A stretch of DNA of 64,000 bases from SZAS-79 sp963844255 (GCA_963844255.1 CAWJNP010000002.1:1-64000); one strand, 5' to 3'; shown: positions 51,482-60,347, counted from the first letter of the stretch. Made by a program: numbers and translations. The notes: generated from the letters alone by a model not told the origin.

Positions 51482-53911
51482 GTGGTAAGCCCGTCCATGC
51501 TTCGTGATTTCTCCCGGTTGCCCCTGGCCGAACTGCTCTCCGAGGCAGGCGAACTGCGCGATCGCGGCCACGGGCGGAAGATTTCCTACTCCAGGAAAGT
51601 GTTCATTCCGCTCACCAAGCTTTGCCGCGATGTGTGCCACTACTGCACGTTTGCCGAAAGACCGCACAAGGACCGCCCGCCGTATCTGAGTGTCGACGAA
51701 GTGCTCGCAATTGCCGAGCGCGGCCGCCAGGCCGGTTGCCGCGAGGCGCTGTTTACGCTTGGAGACAATCCCGAAGCGCGCTACGCCGTGGCACGGCAGG
51801 CGCTCGATGAAATGGGTTTCGCGAGCACGCTTGCCTATGTCGCGCACGCCGCGCAGGCGGTCATCGAGAATACCGGCCTCCTGCCGCACCTCAACCCCGG
51901 CGTGATGACGCGCGAGGAACTGGCGATGCTGCGGCCGGTCTCGGTGTCGATGGGCTTGATGCTGGAGAGTGCATCGGCGCGTTTGTGCGAACGAGGCCAG
52001 GTGCATTTCGGTTCGCCCGACAAGCATCCCGCGGTGCGGCTGAAGACGATTGCCGATGCGGGCGAACTGCGTATTCCGTTTACCACGGGCATCCTGATCG
52101 GCATCGGCGAGACGCGCCTGGAGCGCATCGAAGCCTTGCAGGCGATCGCCGGATTGCAGGCGCGCCACGGCCATATCCAGGAAGTGATCGTGCAGAACTT
52201 TCGCGCCAAAGCCGGTACCCGGCGCGCCGGCGCGCCGGAACCCGACCTCGACGATCTGCTCTGGACGATTGCGGTGGCGCGCATCATCCTCGGCCGGGAC
52301 ATGAATATCCAGGCGCCGCCCAATCTGACGCCCGGGATCTACGGCCGATTGATCGCAGCGGGCCTGAACGACTGGGGCGGGATCTCGCCGGTCACACCCG
52401 ATCACGTCAACCCCGAAGCGCCCTGGCCGCAGATCGAGGCGCTCGCCGCTGCCACCGCGGCAGAGGGAAAGTTGCTGGTCGAACGGCTTGCGCTCTACCC
52501 CGGCTACGCGAGAGATTCCGCGCGCTGGCTTGACCCGAAGCTGGTTCCGCGGGTACTCGCCGCGATCGACAGCGAGGGACTCGCGCGCGATGAAACCTGG
52601 GCGCCGGGGCTCCCTCTTCCCGCGCGCGAGATCGAATCTCTTGGACGTGTTCCGTATCTTGCTGGAGTGGATCGCGATCTGGTGCGTGCCGTGGAAGACG
52701 CCCGTGCCGGCGTGCGTCTGGACGAAAAGCGGATTGCGCGCCTGTTCGAAGCCCGTGACCGCGATTTTCGATTCGTCTGCGAAGCAGCCGACGAGCTGCG
52801 GCGCGCAACCGCCGGCGATACCGTTCGCTATGTGGTGAACCGCAATATCAATTACACCAACATCTGCTATTTCCGCTGCGGCTTTTGCGCGTTCTCCAAG
52901 GGCAAGTCGCATGCGACGTTGCGCGGCGCGGCCTACGACCTGGGGCTGGATGAAATCGAGCGTCGCGTGGCGGAGGCCTGGGCGCGCGGGGCAAGCGAAG
53001 TCTGCATGCAGGGCGGCATCCACCCCGACTACAACGGCCGGACGTACCTGGAAATATGCCGCGCGGTGAAGCGCGCGGCGCCCGGGATGCATATCCACGC
53101 CTTTTCGCCGCTCGAGATTTCCCAGGGTGCGAAAACGCTGGGTCTGGGGGTGAGCGAGTTTCTTCTGCAGTTGCGTGAGGCAGGCCTGGACACGCTGCCA
53201 GGGACCGCCGCGGAGAGCCTCGACCCGGATGTGCGCGCCATCATCTGTCCGGACAAGATTTCAGCTGCCGAGTGGCTGGAAGTTGTGGAATGCGCGCATC
53301 GTATCGGTCTGCGGACCACGGCGACCATCATGTACGGGCATGTCGAAGGACCCAAGTCCTGGGCGCTCCACCTGCTGGCGATACGCGACTTGCAATCGCG
53401 AAGCGGCGGGTTCACCGAGTTCGTGCCGCTGCCGTTCGTGCCGATGGAGGCGCCGATCTTTCTCAAGGGAAAGGCCCGCCGCGGACCGACCTTGCGCGAA
53501 GCGGTACTGATGCACGCGGTCGCGCGTCTCGTATTGCATCCGGGAATACCGAATATTCAGACCTCATGGGTGAAAATGGGGGAGGCCGGCGCGCGCCTGT
53601 GCCTCGTGTCCGGCGCAAACGATCTGGGCGGCACGCTGATGAACGAAAGCATTTCGCGCGCCGCCGGCACGCAGCACGGGCAGGAGTTGCCGCCCGCGGC
53701 CATGCGGGCCCTGATCGGCGCGCTAGGCCGCGCGCCCGAACAACGCGATACGCTGTACCGGCCGGTGTCCGTGGATCGCCAACGCGTGGCGGAAGCCGCG
53801 CAGGCGCTCGCACCGATCGTGCTCACCCCGCCGGGCGATTCGCGTGCCCTGTCTCGCCAAACGATCCGATTCGGCTCGACGCAGGCAAGCGCGGCTTCGA
53901 CAGTCTCGTAG
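51482..53911 (+). CDS. fbiC: Fused CofG/CofH: F420 deazaflavin (FO) synthase
   Basis: An 809-residue protein with two radical-SAM domains. The CofG part (about 25-360) binds a 4Fe-4S cluster through C48, C52 and C55 (CRDVCHYCTF); the CofH part (about 430-760) through C462, C466 and C469 (CYFRCGFCAF). CofH takes tyrosine and 5-amino-6-ribitylaminouracil; CofG closes the ring to give FO, the deazaflavin core of F420. Archaea and cyanobacteria have the two as separate proteins, whereas actinobacteria have this fusion, and so do the few F420-making proteobacteria. GTG 51482 was chosen; ATG 51497 would also work. The next gene starts 25 bases later. Confidence 0.94.
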   Translation: MVSPSMLRDFSRLPLAELLSEAGELRDRGHGRKISYSRKVFIPLTKLCRDVCHYCTFAERPHKDRPPYLSVDEVLAIAERGRQAGCREALFTLGDNPEARYAVARQALDEMGFASTLAYVAHAAQAVIENTGLLPHLNPGVMTREELAMLRPVSVSMGLMLESASARLCERGQVHFGSPDKHPAVRLKTIADAGELRIPFTTGILIGIGETRLERIEALQAIAGLQARHGHIQEVIVQNFRAKAGTRRAGAPEPDLDDLLWTIAVARIILGRDMNIQAPPNLTPGIYGRLIAAGLNDWGGISPVTPDHVNPEAPWPQIEALAAATAAEGKLLVERLALYPGYARDSARWLDPKLVPRVLAAIDSEGLARDETWAPGLPLPAREIESLGRVPYLAGVDRDLVRAVEDARAGVRLDEKRIARLFEARDRDFRFVCEAADELRRATAGDTVRYVVNRNINYTNICYFRCGFCAFSKGKSHATLRGAAYDLGLDEIERRVAEAWARGASEVCMQGGIHPDYNGRTYLEICRAVKRAAPGMHIHAFSPLEISQGAKTLGLGVSEFLLQLREAGLDTLPGTAAESLDPDVRAIICPDKISAAEWLEVVECAHRIGLRTTATIMYGHVEGPKSWALHLLAIRDLQSRSGGFTEFVPLPFVPMEAPIFLKGKARRGPTLREAVLMHAVARLVLHPGIPNIQTSWVKMGEAGARLCLVSGANDLGGTLMNESISRAAGTQHGQELPPAAMRALIGALGRAPEQRDTLYRPVSVDRQRVAEAAQALAPIVLTPPGDSRALSRQTIRFGSTQASAASTVS

Positions 53912-53936
53912 GCGACGGATCAAAAGGGAGAAAGGC

Positions 53937-54941
53937 GTGCTCAGGATCGGTTACAAGGCCTCCGCAGAACAGTTCGGACCGTCGCAACTGCTCGAGTTTG
54001 CCTGCCTTGCCGAAGAGGTCGGGTTTGACTCGGTGTTCGTCAGCGACCATTTCCAGCCCTGGAAACATACCGGCGGACATGCGCCGTATTCGTTTGCATG
54101 GATGGGGGCGCTGGGTGCGCGGACTAGGCGCGTCGCAATCGGCACCAGTGTCGTCACGCCGACGTTTCGCTACCACCCTGCGATCGTGGCCCAGGCCATC
54201 GGGACGCTCGGCGCGATGTTTCCCGATCGTGTGATTCTCGGCGTAGGGACCGGCGAGTCCCTGAACGAGGTGCCGGCGACCGGCGTCCCCTGGCCGGCCT
54301 TCAAGGAGCGTTTCGGCCGCCTCAAGGAGGCCATCGGTTTGATCAACCGGCTGTGGCGCGAAGAGCGCGTGAGCTTCGAGGGGCAGTACTACCGCACCGA
54401 GAACGCGACCATCTACGATCGGCCGGAACATCCGGTGCCGATCTATATCGCAGCCGCGGGCCCCACCGCAGCCAAGCTCGCCGGAGAAGTTGCCGGCGGA
54501 TTCATCTGCACCAGCGGCAAGGCGCCGGAGCTGTATCGCGAGACGTTGTTGCCCAAGGTCGCCGAAGGTCTTGCGGCGTCCGGCAGGGTAAACGACGCGA
54601 TCGACCGGATGATCGAAGTGAAGGTCTCTTTCGACACCGATCCCGTGCGGGCGAAGGAAGACACCCGCCACTGGGCGGCGCTGGCGTTGTCGGCAGAGGA
54701 GAAAACCGGCGTCGAAGACCCCGTGGCGATGGAGAAACTTGCCGATGCCCTGCCGCTCGAGCGTGCCGCCAGCCGCTGGATCGTTTCGGTCGATCCGGAT
54801 GAGCAGGTCGAGCGGATCCGGCCCTATGTCGAACTGGGATTCCGCCATCTGGTGTTTCATGCGCCGGGCCCGGACCAGGCGCGGTTCCTGCGTCTGTATT
54901 CTGAGCGCGTGGTGCCGAAACTCAGAGCAGCATTTGGCTGA
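53937..54941 (+). CDS. fgd: F420-dependent glucose-6-phosphate dehydrogenase homologue
   Basis: A 334-residue LLM-fold protein starting at GTG 53937 behind AAAGGGAG. It aligns over its whole length with Mycobacterium tuberculosis FGD1 (336 residues), sharing GYKASAEQF, SDHFQPW, TSVVTPTFRY and GVGTGESLNE. The catalytic set is kept: H38, W42 and E107 (FGD1 H40, W44, E109), and the phosphate-binding K195, K256 and R280 (FGD1 K198, K259, R283). It should oxidise glucose 6-phosphate to 6-phosphogluconolactone with reduction of F420. This is unusual outside actinobacteria. An F420-dependent hydroxymycolate- or sugar-specific relative is the alternative, but the phosphate site argues against it. Confidence 0.85.
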   Translation: MLRIGYKASAEQFGPSQLLEFACLAEEVGFDSVFVSDHFQPWKHTGGHAPYSFAWMGALGARTRRVAIGTSVVTPTFRYHPAIVAQAIGTLGAMFPDRVILGVGTGESLNEVPATGVPWPAFKERFGRLKEAIGLINRLWREERVSFEGQYYRTENATIYDRPEHPVPIYIAAAGPTAAKLAGEVAGGFICTSGKAPELYRETLLPKVAEGLAASGRVNDAIDRMIEVKVSFDTDPVRAKEDTRHWAALALSAEEKTGVEDPVAMEKLADALPLERAASRWIVSVDPDEQVERIRPYVELGFRHLVFHAPGPDQARFLRLYSERVVPKLRAAFG

Positions 54942-54948
54942 AGGACCC

Positions 54949-55728
54949 ATGTCGCGCCGCATGGTGCTCAGCACGCTCGGGGGTCTGCCGACAATTCGCG
55001 CAGGCGACGATCTCGCCGCATTGATTGCCGCCGCGCTGACTGGCGAGAAGATCATCGCCGAAGACGGAGACGTGCTCGTGCTCGCGCAGAAAATCGTGTC
55101 CAAGGCCGAAGGCCGGCGCGTGCGGTTGCGCGATGTCTTTCCGTCGCAACGGGCCGTGGAACTGGCGGTCGAGTGCGACAAGGATCCCCGTGTCGTTGAA
55201 CTGATCCTGCGCGAGTCGGTGGCCGTGGTGCGTTGCCGGCCCGGCGTGATCATCGTCGAACATCGGTCCGGCCTGGTGATGGCCAACGCCGGCATAGACG
55301 CGTCGAACGTCGAAGCGGACCTCGACACCAACGAGACGGAGGAATCCGTGCTGCTACTGCCGGAAGACGCCGATCGCAGCGCCGTACAGTTGCGCGGGGC
55401 ACTGGGATCGTTGCTCGGTTGCGATATCGGCATCGTGATCAACGACAGCTTTGGCCGCGCCTGGCGCAACGGAACGGTTGGCACTGCCATCGGCGTGGCA
55501 GGGCCGCCGGCGCTCTGGGACATGCGCGGCCTGCCGGATCGCAATGGCCGGGTGCTGCGTGCGACCGAGGTCGGCATCGCCGACGAACTGGCTGCTGCGG
55601 CGTCGTTGCTGATGGGGCAGGGGGACGAAGGCCTGCCCGTGGTACATGTCCGGGGGTTTCCGCACGCCTTTCGTGCAAGCAGCATGCGTGAACTGATACG
55701 GGATCGGAACATCGATCTCTTTCGCTGA
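54949..55728 (+). CDS. cofE: Coenzyme F420-0:L-glutamate ligase
   Basis: A 259-residue protein. It shows GDVLVLAQKIVSKAEGRRV, SVAVVRCRPGVIIVEHRSGLVMANAGIDASN and LGCDIGIVINDSFGRAWRNGTVGTAIGV, all typical of CofE, which adds L-glutamates to F420-0 with GTP. It has the single-domain archaeal-type length and lacks the C-terminal nitroreductase-like domain of actinobacterial FbiB, so the final dehydro-F420 reduction would need another enzyme if phosphoenolpyruvate is used. The gene lies 7 bases after fgd and 15 before cofD. Confidence 0.93.
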   Translation: MSRRMVLSTLGGLPTIRAGDDLAALIAAALTGEKIIAEDGDVLVLAQKIVSKAEGRRVRLRDVFPSQRAVELAVECDKDPRVVELILRESVAVVRCRPGVIIVEHRSGLVMANAGIDASNVEADLDTNETEESVLLLPEDADRSAVQLRGALGSLLGCDIGIVINDSFGRAWRNGTVGTAIGVAGPPALWDMRGLPDRNGRVLRATEVGIADELAAAASLLMGQGDEGLPVVHVRGFPHAFRASSMRELIRDRNIDLFR

Positions 55729-55743
55729 GGTGGGAGCATTGAA

Positions 55744-56679
55744 ATGATTGTTGCTCTGGCCGGTGGCGTCGGAGGTGCGCGCCTCGCCCGTGGCCTCGCG
55801 CAGGTCGCAGGCGCAGGGCTGTCGATCATCGTCAACACCGGGGATGACTTCGATCATCTGGGACTGCGCATCTGTCCGGATCTGGACACGGTGACGTATA
55901 CCCTCGCGGGCATCGCGAATCCGGAAACCGGATGGGGCATCGCGGGCGAGACCTGGAACTTCATGGCGCAGAACGCCACACTCGGCGAGCCCGAATGGTT
56001 CCGGCTCGGCGATCGCGACCTTGCCACGCATGTATTGCGCACGCGCATGTTGCGTGAGGGACGCACGCTGACCGAGGTGACTGCGCACCTCGCCGGGCAA
56101 TTCGGCATTTCGGCTGCCATCCTGCCGATGACCGATGCGAAGGTTAGTACCCGAGTCGAGACCGCCGGGGGATTGCTCGACTTCCAGGACTACTTCGTGC
56201 GCCGCCAGTGCAAGGTGCCGATCACCGGCTTGCGATTCGACGGCGCAGCCGAGGCGCAGGCAACGCGCGAAGTCGCGGCTGCGCTCGATGGTGCACAGTC
56301 GATCATCTTCTGCCCGTCCAATCCGTATGTCAGCATCGATCCGATCCTCGCGGTTGGCGGACTCCGGTCGCGACTGGAACGGCGTACCGTGCCTCGCATC
56401 GCCGTGTCCCCGATCATCGGCGGCAAGGCGGTCAAGGGGCCGGCGGCAAAGATGATGGCGGAATTGGGCTACGCGGTGTCCAGCCTGACCGTGGCGAAGA
56501 AGTATGTCGGCCTGATCGATGCAATGGTGATCGACCTCGAAGATGCCCATCATGCGCGCGACATCGAAACGCTCGGCCTCCAGGTATTGACGACCCGGAC
56601 ACTGATGCACAGTGCCGGGGACAGCCGGGTGCTGGCTGAGGAGACGATGCGGTTCGCGCAAGCGCTGGGCGCGCGATAG
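55744..56679 (+). CDS. cofD: 2-phospho-L-lactate (or phosphoglycerate/PEP) transferase, F420-0 synthesis
   Basis: A 311-residue protein with the CofD/FbiA signature IVALAGGVGGARLARGL, NTGDDFDHLGLRICPDLDTV, the metal Asp region PMTDAKVSTRVET, IIFCPSNPYVSIDPIL and SPIIGGKAVKGPAAKMMAE. It transfers the phospho-acid from the GPP-activated form made by CofC to FO. In proteobacteria the acid may be 3-phosphoglycerate (3PG-F420), as in Paraburkholderia, or phosphoenolpyruvate; sequence alone does not decide. It is 15 bases after cofE and 5 bases before cofC. Confidence 0.94.
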   Translation: MIVALAGGVGGARLARGLAQVAGAGLSIIVNTGDDFDHLGLRICPDLDTVTYTLAGIANPETGWGIAGETWNFMAQNATLGEPEWFRLGDRDLATHVLRTRMLREGRTLTEVTAHLAGQFGISAAILPMTDAKVSTRVETAGGLLDFQDYFVRRQCKVPITGLRFDGAAEAQATREVAAALDGAQSIIFCPSNPYVSIDPILAVGGLRSRLERRTVPRIAVSPIIGGKAVKGPAAKMMAELGYAVSSLTVAKKYVGLIDAMVIDLEDAHHARDIETLGLQVLTTRTLMHSAGDSRVLAEETMRFAQALGAR

Positions 56680-56684
56680 AGCCG

Positions 56685-57311
56685 ATGCGACCGATCATCC
56701 TGATTCCCTGCAAGTCGCTCACCGAAGGCAAGAGTCGCCTCGCTCCCGTCCTGTCGGGAGAGGAACGCGCCGCGCTGTGCAAACGATTTCTGCTCGATAC
56801 GCTGGCGCTGGCCTGCGCAGTGACACGGTCGGAGGACATCCGCGTGGTGAGTTCGGATTCCGACGCCGTGCGGCTCGCTGCAGATTTCGGCGTGTCCAGC
56901 CTGGACGATCCCGACGGCGATCTGAACGGTGCGCTGGTACGAGCGGTCGCGCGCACGGTCGTGGTTGATTCCCCGGAGGAACGTCGCGATGTGCTGGTAC
57001 TTCCGATCGATCTTGTTTTTGCAACGCCGGCGCTGCTGCGCCGTGCGCTCGCTGCAACAGGAGACGTTGTCCTGACCCCCGATCGCGCGGGACGCGGCAC
57101 GAACCTGTTGCGCGTGGCCGGCCGGACCGCGCGGGCGTTCCAGTTTCAGTTTGGCGAAAACAGCGTTTCACAGCACCTGGCTGAGGGACAGCGATTGGCG
57201 ATGCAGGTGGAAGTGTTTCGCGACCTCGATCTGGGGTTCGACGTCGATACGCCGGCGGACTACGCGGCCTGGGTGGCCGCCGGATCTGCAGGCGATTCGC
57301 CAGGCGATTAG
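56685..57311 (+). CDS. cofC: Phospholactate/phosphoglycerate guanylyltransferase
   Basis: A 208-residue nucleotidyltransferase: IILIPCKSLTEGKSRLAPVLSG is the CofC/FbiD start with the NTP-binding lysines, followed by LLDTLALACAVTRSEDI, VLVLPIDLVFATPALLR and DVVLTPDRAGRGTNLLRV, with FGENSVSQHLAEGQRLAMQV at the end. It activates the acid side chain of F420 with GTP. Substrate preference (phospholactate, PEP or 3-phosphoglycerate) is set by a few residues that cannot be assigned safely here. It is the last biosynthetic gene; 81 bases separate it from the first user gene. Confidence 0.92.
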   Translation: MRPIILIPCKSLTEGKSRLAPVLSGEERAALCKRFLLDTLALACAVTRSEDIRVVSSDSDAVRLAADFGVSSLDDPDGDLNGALVRAVARTVVVDSPEERRDVLVLPIDLVFATPALLRRALAATGDVVLTPDRAGRGTNLLRVAGRTARAFQFQFGENSVSQHLAEGQRLAMQVEVFRDLDLGFDVDTPADYAAWVAAGSAGDSPGD

Positions 57312-57392
57312 CTACGGCTGCCGCATCACCGATATACTTTGACGGCATTCATCGAGGGGAACATCGACCCCCGGAATTACGAGGAGCACTCC

Positions 57393-57830
57393 ATGGCGCA
57401 ATACATTCCCAGCCCCAGAGATTGGGTACGTGAGCAGGTAGAGCTGTACGAGCGCAGCGGTGGTACCGAAGGCACCACGCTCCTCGATACGGGACTGCCG
57501 GTCATCATTGTCACCAATACCGGCAACAAGACCGGTGCCGTGCGCAAGACGCCGCTGATGACCGTGGCCGACGGCGACAACTATGTGCTCGTGGGCTCGA
57601 TGGGCGGGGCACCCAAGGATCCGGTGTGGGTGTACAACCTGCGTGCCAATCCGCTGGTCGAGATTCGTGACCGGACCGAAGTGCACGCGATGAAGACGCG
57701 CGAAGTCACCGATGCAGACGAAAGGGCGCGGCTCTGGAAGCTTGCGGTCGCGGCCTACCCGCCCTACGAGGACTACCAGAAAAAAACCACCCGACAGATA
57801 CCGCTTTTTGTGGCGGAGCCGGTTCGCTAG
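57393..57830 (+). CDS. Deazaflavin (F420)-dependent nitroreductase/quinone reductase (Ddn family)
   Basis: A 145-residue split beta-barrel protein. The Ddn/FDOR-A family marks are all present: ERSGGTEGTTLLDTGLPVII, TGNKTGAVRKTPLM, VGSMGGAPKDPVWVYNLRAN and AAYPPYEDYQKKTTRQIPLF, the last giving the conserved tyrosines. Ddn of M. tuberculosis reduces menaquinone and activates nitroimidazoles with F420H2. The ATG at 57393 follows GAGGAGC. TATACT at 57333-57338 in the 81-base gap may be an internal -10 box. It is followed by an LLM gene 29 bases later. Confidence 0.9.
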   Translation: MAQYIPSPRDWVREQVELYERSGGTEGTTLLDTGLPVIIVTNTGNKTGAVRKTPLMTVADGDNYVLVGSMGGAPKDPVWVYNLRANPLVEIRDRTEVHAMKTREVTDADERARLWKLAVAAYPPYEDYQKKTTRQIPLFVAEPVR

Positions 57831-57859
57831 TTTTTGTTGAAGGCTGAAAGGAAAAATCC

Positions 57860-58798
57860 ATGAGCATTAGCCTCGGCTATCTCCTGCCAACGCGCGAACT
57901 TTGCATGGCCGGCGTGCACGAGACACGCAGCATCCTTGCACTCGGCGATCGCGCCGAGGCGCTTGGCCTCGACTCGGTCTGGATCGGCGACTCGCTGCTG
58001 GCCAAGCCAAGGCACGAACCGCTCTCGCTGCTGGCGGCGATTGCCGCGCGGACGAAGAAACTCAAGGTGGGAACGGCGGTGTTGTTGCCGGTGCTGCGCA
58101 ATCCGGTGCTGCTGGCCCATCAGGCGGCGACCATCGACCAGATCAGCGAAGGCCGGCTGATCCTTGGCGTGGGCATTGGCGCCGACGTTCCGGCGATACG
58201 CGCGGAGTTCGAATCCGCGGGCGTTCCATTCGAAAAGCGCGTCGGCCGGCTGCTGGAAGGCATCCGCCTGTGTCGCGCGCTGTGGACAGGTGAACCCGTC
58301 GACTGGGAGGGGCGCTGGACCGTCAAACGAGGCGTGCTCGCGCCCAAGTCCTACACGCCGGGCGGGCCGCCGATCTGGGGTGGCGGCGGGACCCCGGGAA
58401 TGATCGAGCGCACTGGAAAAAAGTTCGACGGCTGGTTTCCGGCAGGATCAGGCGGGCCTGCGTCCTGGGGCGAGGGCTGGACCCAGGTGAAGAATCATGC
58501 GCGGGAGGCCGGACGCGACCCTGCTGCTCTGGTCGGCGCGGCCTACCTGACTTTGTCGATCGATGACGACGAGTCCAGGGCGGGCGAGAAGCTCAACCAG
58601 TATCTGCAGACCTATTACAACCAGCCCGGCGAAACGATCCGCCGGCGCCAGTACTGCTTTGCCGGCTCGCGTTCCGGTGCGATCGCCTGGCTGCATGAAT
58701 TCGTCGCCGCCGGCGCAACGCACCTGGCGCTGCGCTTCACCGGCGAACACGAACGGCACATGGAACTGGTTGCGCAGCTGCGCTCGGAGCTCCACTAG
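57860..58798 (+). CDS. LLM-class F420-dependent oxidoreductase, first copy
   Basis: A 312-residue TIM-barrel protein of the luciferase-like monooxygenase class. Marks include LGLDSVWIGDSLLAKPRHEP, LSLLAAIAARTKKLKVGTAV, VLLAHQAATIDQISEGRLILGVGIG, EGIRLCRALWTGEP and PIWGGGGTPGMIERTGKKFD. A nonprolyl cis peptide near the cofactor is usual in the F420 branch. The setting beside cofactor genes makes F420 more likely than FMN. The substrate is unknown. The ribosome site is AAAGGA, and the second LLM gene follows after 27 bases. Confidence 0.85.
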   Translation: MSISLGYLLPTRELCMAGVHETRSILALGDRAEALGLDSVWIGDSLLAKPRHEPLSLLAAIAARTKKLKVGTAVLLPVLRNPVLLAHQAATIDQISEGRLILGVGIGADVPAIRAEFESAGVPFEKRVGRLLEGIRLCRALWTGEPVDWEGRWTVKRGVLAPKSYTPGGPPIWGGGGTPGMIERTGKKFDGWFPAGSGGPASWGEGWTQVKNHAREAGRDPAALVGAAYLTLSIDDDESRAGEKLNQYLQTYYNQPGETIRRRQYCFAGSRSGAIAWLHEFVAAGATHLALRFTGEHERHMELVAQLRSELH

Positions 58799-58825
58799 TA
58801 CATCCCATCAAAAGGAGTTCAGGCC

Positions 58826-59726
58826 ATGCAACTAGGCGCGCTGGTGCCGTTCGGGGATTTTGGTGGCGATCCCGAGTCCGTGCGCGACTATGCGCAGGGA
58901 CTCGAAGCCGCCGGGTACGATTTTCTGGAAGCGCCGGATCATGTTCTTGGCGTAAACGTCGCCTCACGACCCGATTGGGAAGCCGGCCGCAATACTTCAA
59001 AGGATCTGTTTCACGACCCGTTTGTTCTGCTGAGCTACCTGGCTGGTGTCGCACCGAAGCTTGGCTTTTCCACTGGCGTGCTGATCGTCGCGCAACGGCA
59101 GACGGCTCTGGTGGCAAAACAGGCGGCGTGCCTCGACGTGCTGTGCAAGGGCCGCTTTCGGCTCGGCATCGGCGTCGGCTGGAACGAGGAGGAGTACGTC
59201 GCCCTGAACGAAAACTTCAAGAATCGCGGGCGCCGGTCAGAAGAACAGGTGCAGGTGATGCAGGCGCTCTGGAAACAAGAGCACGTCACCTTCGCCGGCC
59301 GATACCACACCATCAACGATGTCGGCATCAATCCGCGCCCCGCCTCGGGCCGCGTTCCGGTCTGGTACGGCGGTCATCATGAAAACACCCTGGCGCGCAT
59401 CGCCAAGTGGGGTGACGGCTGGATGCCGAACGCCTTTGCGCCGGACCAGAGCGCGGTGGATGTCTTCGCCAGACTGCGCGAGATGATCGAGGCCGAAGGC
59501 CGCGACCCCGCGACGGTGGGGATCGAGGTCTGGACCTCCTGCGGTGCCGGCTCGGAAGCCGATTGGCGCAGAGGATGCCGCTTTCTGGAAAAAGCTCGGC
59601 GTCACCCACATCTGTCTGACGACCACGTTTCACAAGCGCCACCACCACCGCATCGCCGGCCGCACGCTCGCCGATCATCTTGCGGCGGCGAAGCGATTTC
59701 ACGCCGCGATCGCTGATATTCTTTAG
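58826..59726 (+). CDS. LLM-class F420-dependent oxidoreductase, second copy, frame broken by one extra base
   Basis: From ATG 58826 (AAAGGAG site) the protein reads LGALVPFGDFGGDPESVRDY, EAPDHVLGVNVASRPDWE, GRFRLGIGVGWNEEEYVALN and VPVWYGGHHENTLARIAKWG, a TIGR03619-like F420-dependent oxidoreductase. After IEVWTSCGAGSEAD the family sequence goes on in the next frame (GAEDAAFWKKLGVTHICLTT) to TAG 59724-59726. An extra T near 59564-59568 explains this. The repaired length is about 299 residues; the literal frame ends ten bases earlier, at 59716. It is the last gene of the F420 operon. Confidence 0.82.
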
Positions 59727-59811
59727 CGCGCAGGCGCGCCGGGTAGCTGGTTTCGAATGCGGTGCGCACCGGCACGCGAAAGGCATCATCCGTCAGCGCG
59801 GTCTATATTGC

Positions 59812-59854
59812 CAATACACATGTATTGACATATTTTCGGGAAGCCGCGTATTCT
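59812..59854 (+). promoter_or_regulatory. Promoter and overlapping dyad of the two-gene toxin-antitoxin-like module
   Basis: TTGACA (59825-59830) and TATTCT (59849-59854) are 18 bases apart and give a near-consensus sigma-70 promoter just before the ATG at 59861. The perfect inverted repeat CAATAC-ACAT-GTATTG (59812-59827) overlaps the -35 box, a likely operator for autorepression by the first gene's product. The transcript would be almost leaderless. The local sequence is AT-rich against the GC-rich window. Confidence 0.65.
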
Positions 59855-59860
59855 GCCGTA

Positions 59861-60346
59861 ATGAAAACCGCGCAACTCCAGATTCGCGTAACACCGTCGG
59901 AGAAGGCCAGGATCGTGCGCGCCGCAAGGCAAGCCGGTCTGGGAATGTCGGCCTATGTGCTCGGAAAACTGCTGCCCGGCCGCGCCGCGGAGTGGCGCGG
60001 CCTATTGCAGGACATCCTGCGCTCGGACGAAAAGCGGCTCCCGCTCGCGGCATTGAGCCACTGGCTCGCGAATCTCGCCGCAGCAGAACTCGCCACCGTG
60101 CTCGAAGCCCCGCCACCCGCAGGACTGCCCGTGCAGCTTGCCAATACCGTTGCCGCGATGGTCGAGCACGTTTGCGCCGCCTCCGGCGCAAAACCGCCTG
60201 CGTGGACGCAAGAGATTGCGCCCCTGGCACAGCCGGTCTTCGGCAGCGGACTGACGAGCCTGCGCCTGCATCTGCTGACGAACTCCCCGGCGGCCTTCAG
60301 GCGGCGCAATCTTTTCGTGGATACCGTGGTCGGCGGACAGGTCTGA
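59861..60346 (+). CDS. Putative antitoxin with a ribbon-helix-helix-like N-terminus
   Basis: A 161-residue protein. The start TAQLQIRVTPSEKARIVRAA, then GLGMSAYVLGKLLP, has the beta strand and two helices of a plasmid-type ribbon-helix-helix domain (residues 3-45, like MobC or CopG relatives). The rest is helical and not recognised. The next gene, 2 bases downstream, encodes a nucleotidyltransferase-fold protein. This order, and the operator-like dyad over its promoter, suggest an AbiEi-like repressor and antitoxin. It lies immediately after the F420 operon but has its own promoter. Confidence 0.6.
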   Translation: MKTAQLQIRVTPSEKARIVRAARQAGLGMSAYVLGKLLPGRAAEWRGLLQDILRSDEKRLPLAALSHWLANLAAAELATVLEAPPPAGLPVQLANTVAAMVEHVCAASGAKPPAWTQEIAPLAQPVFGSGLTSLRLHLLTNSPAAFRRRNLFVDTVVGGQV

Positions 60347-60347
60347 G

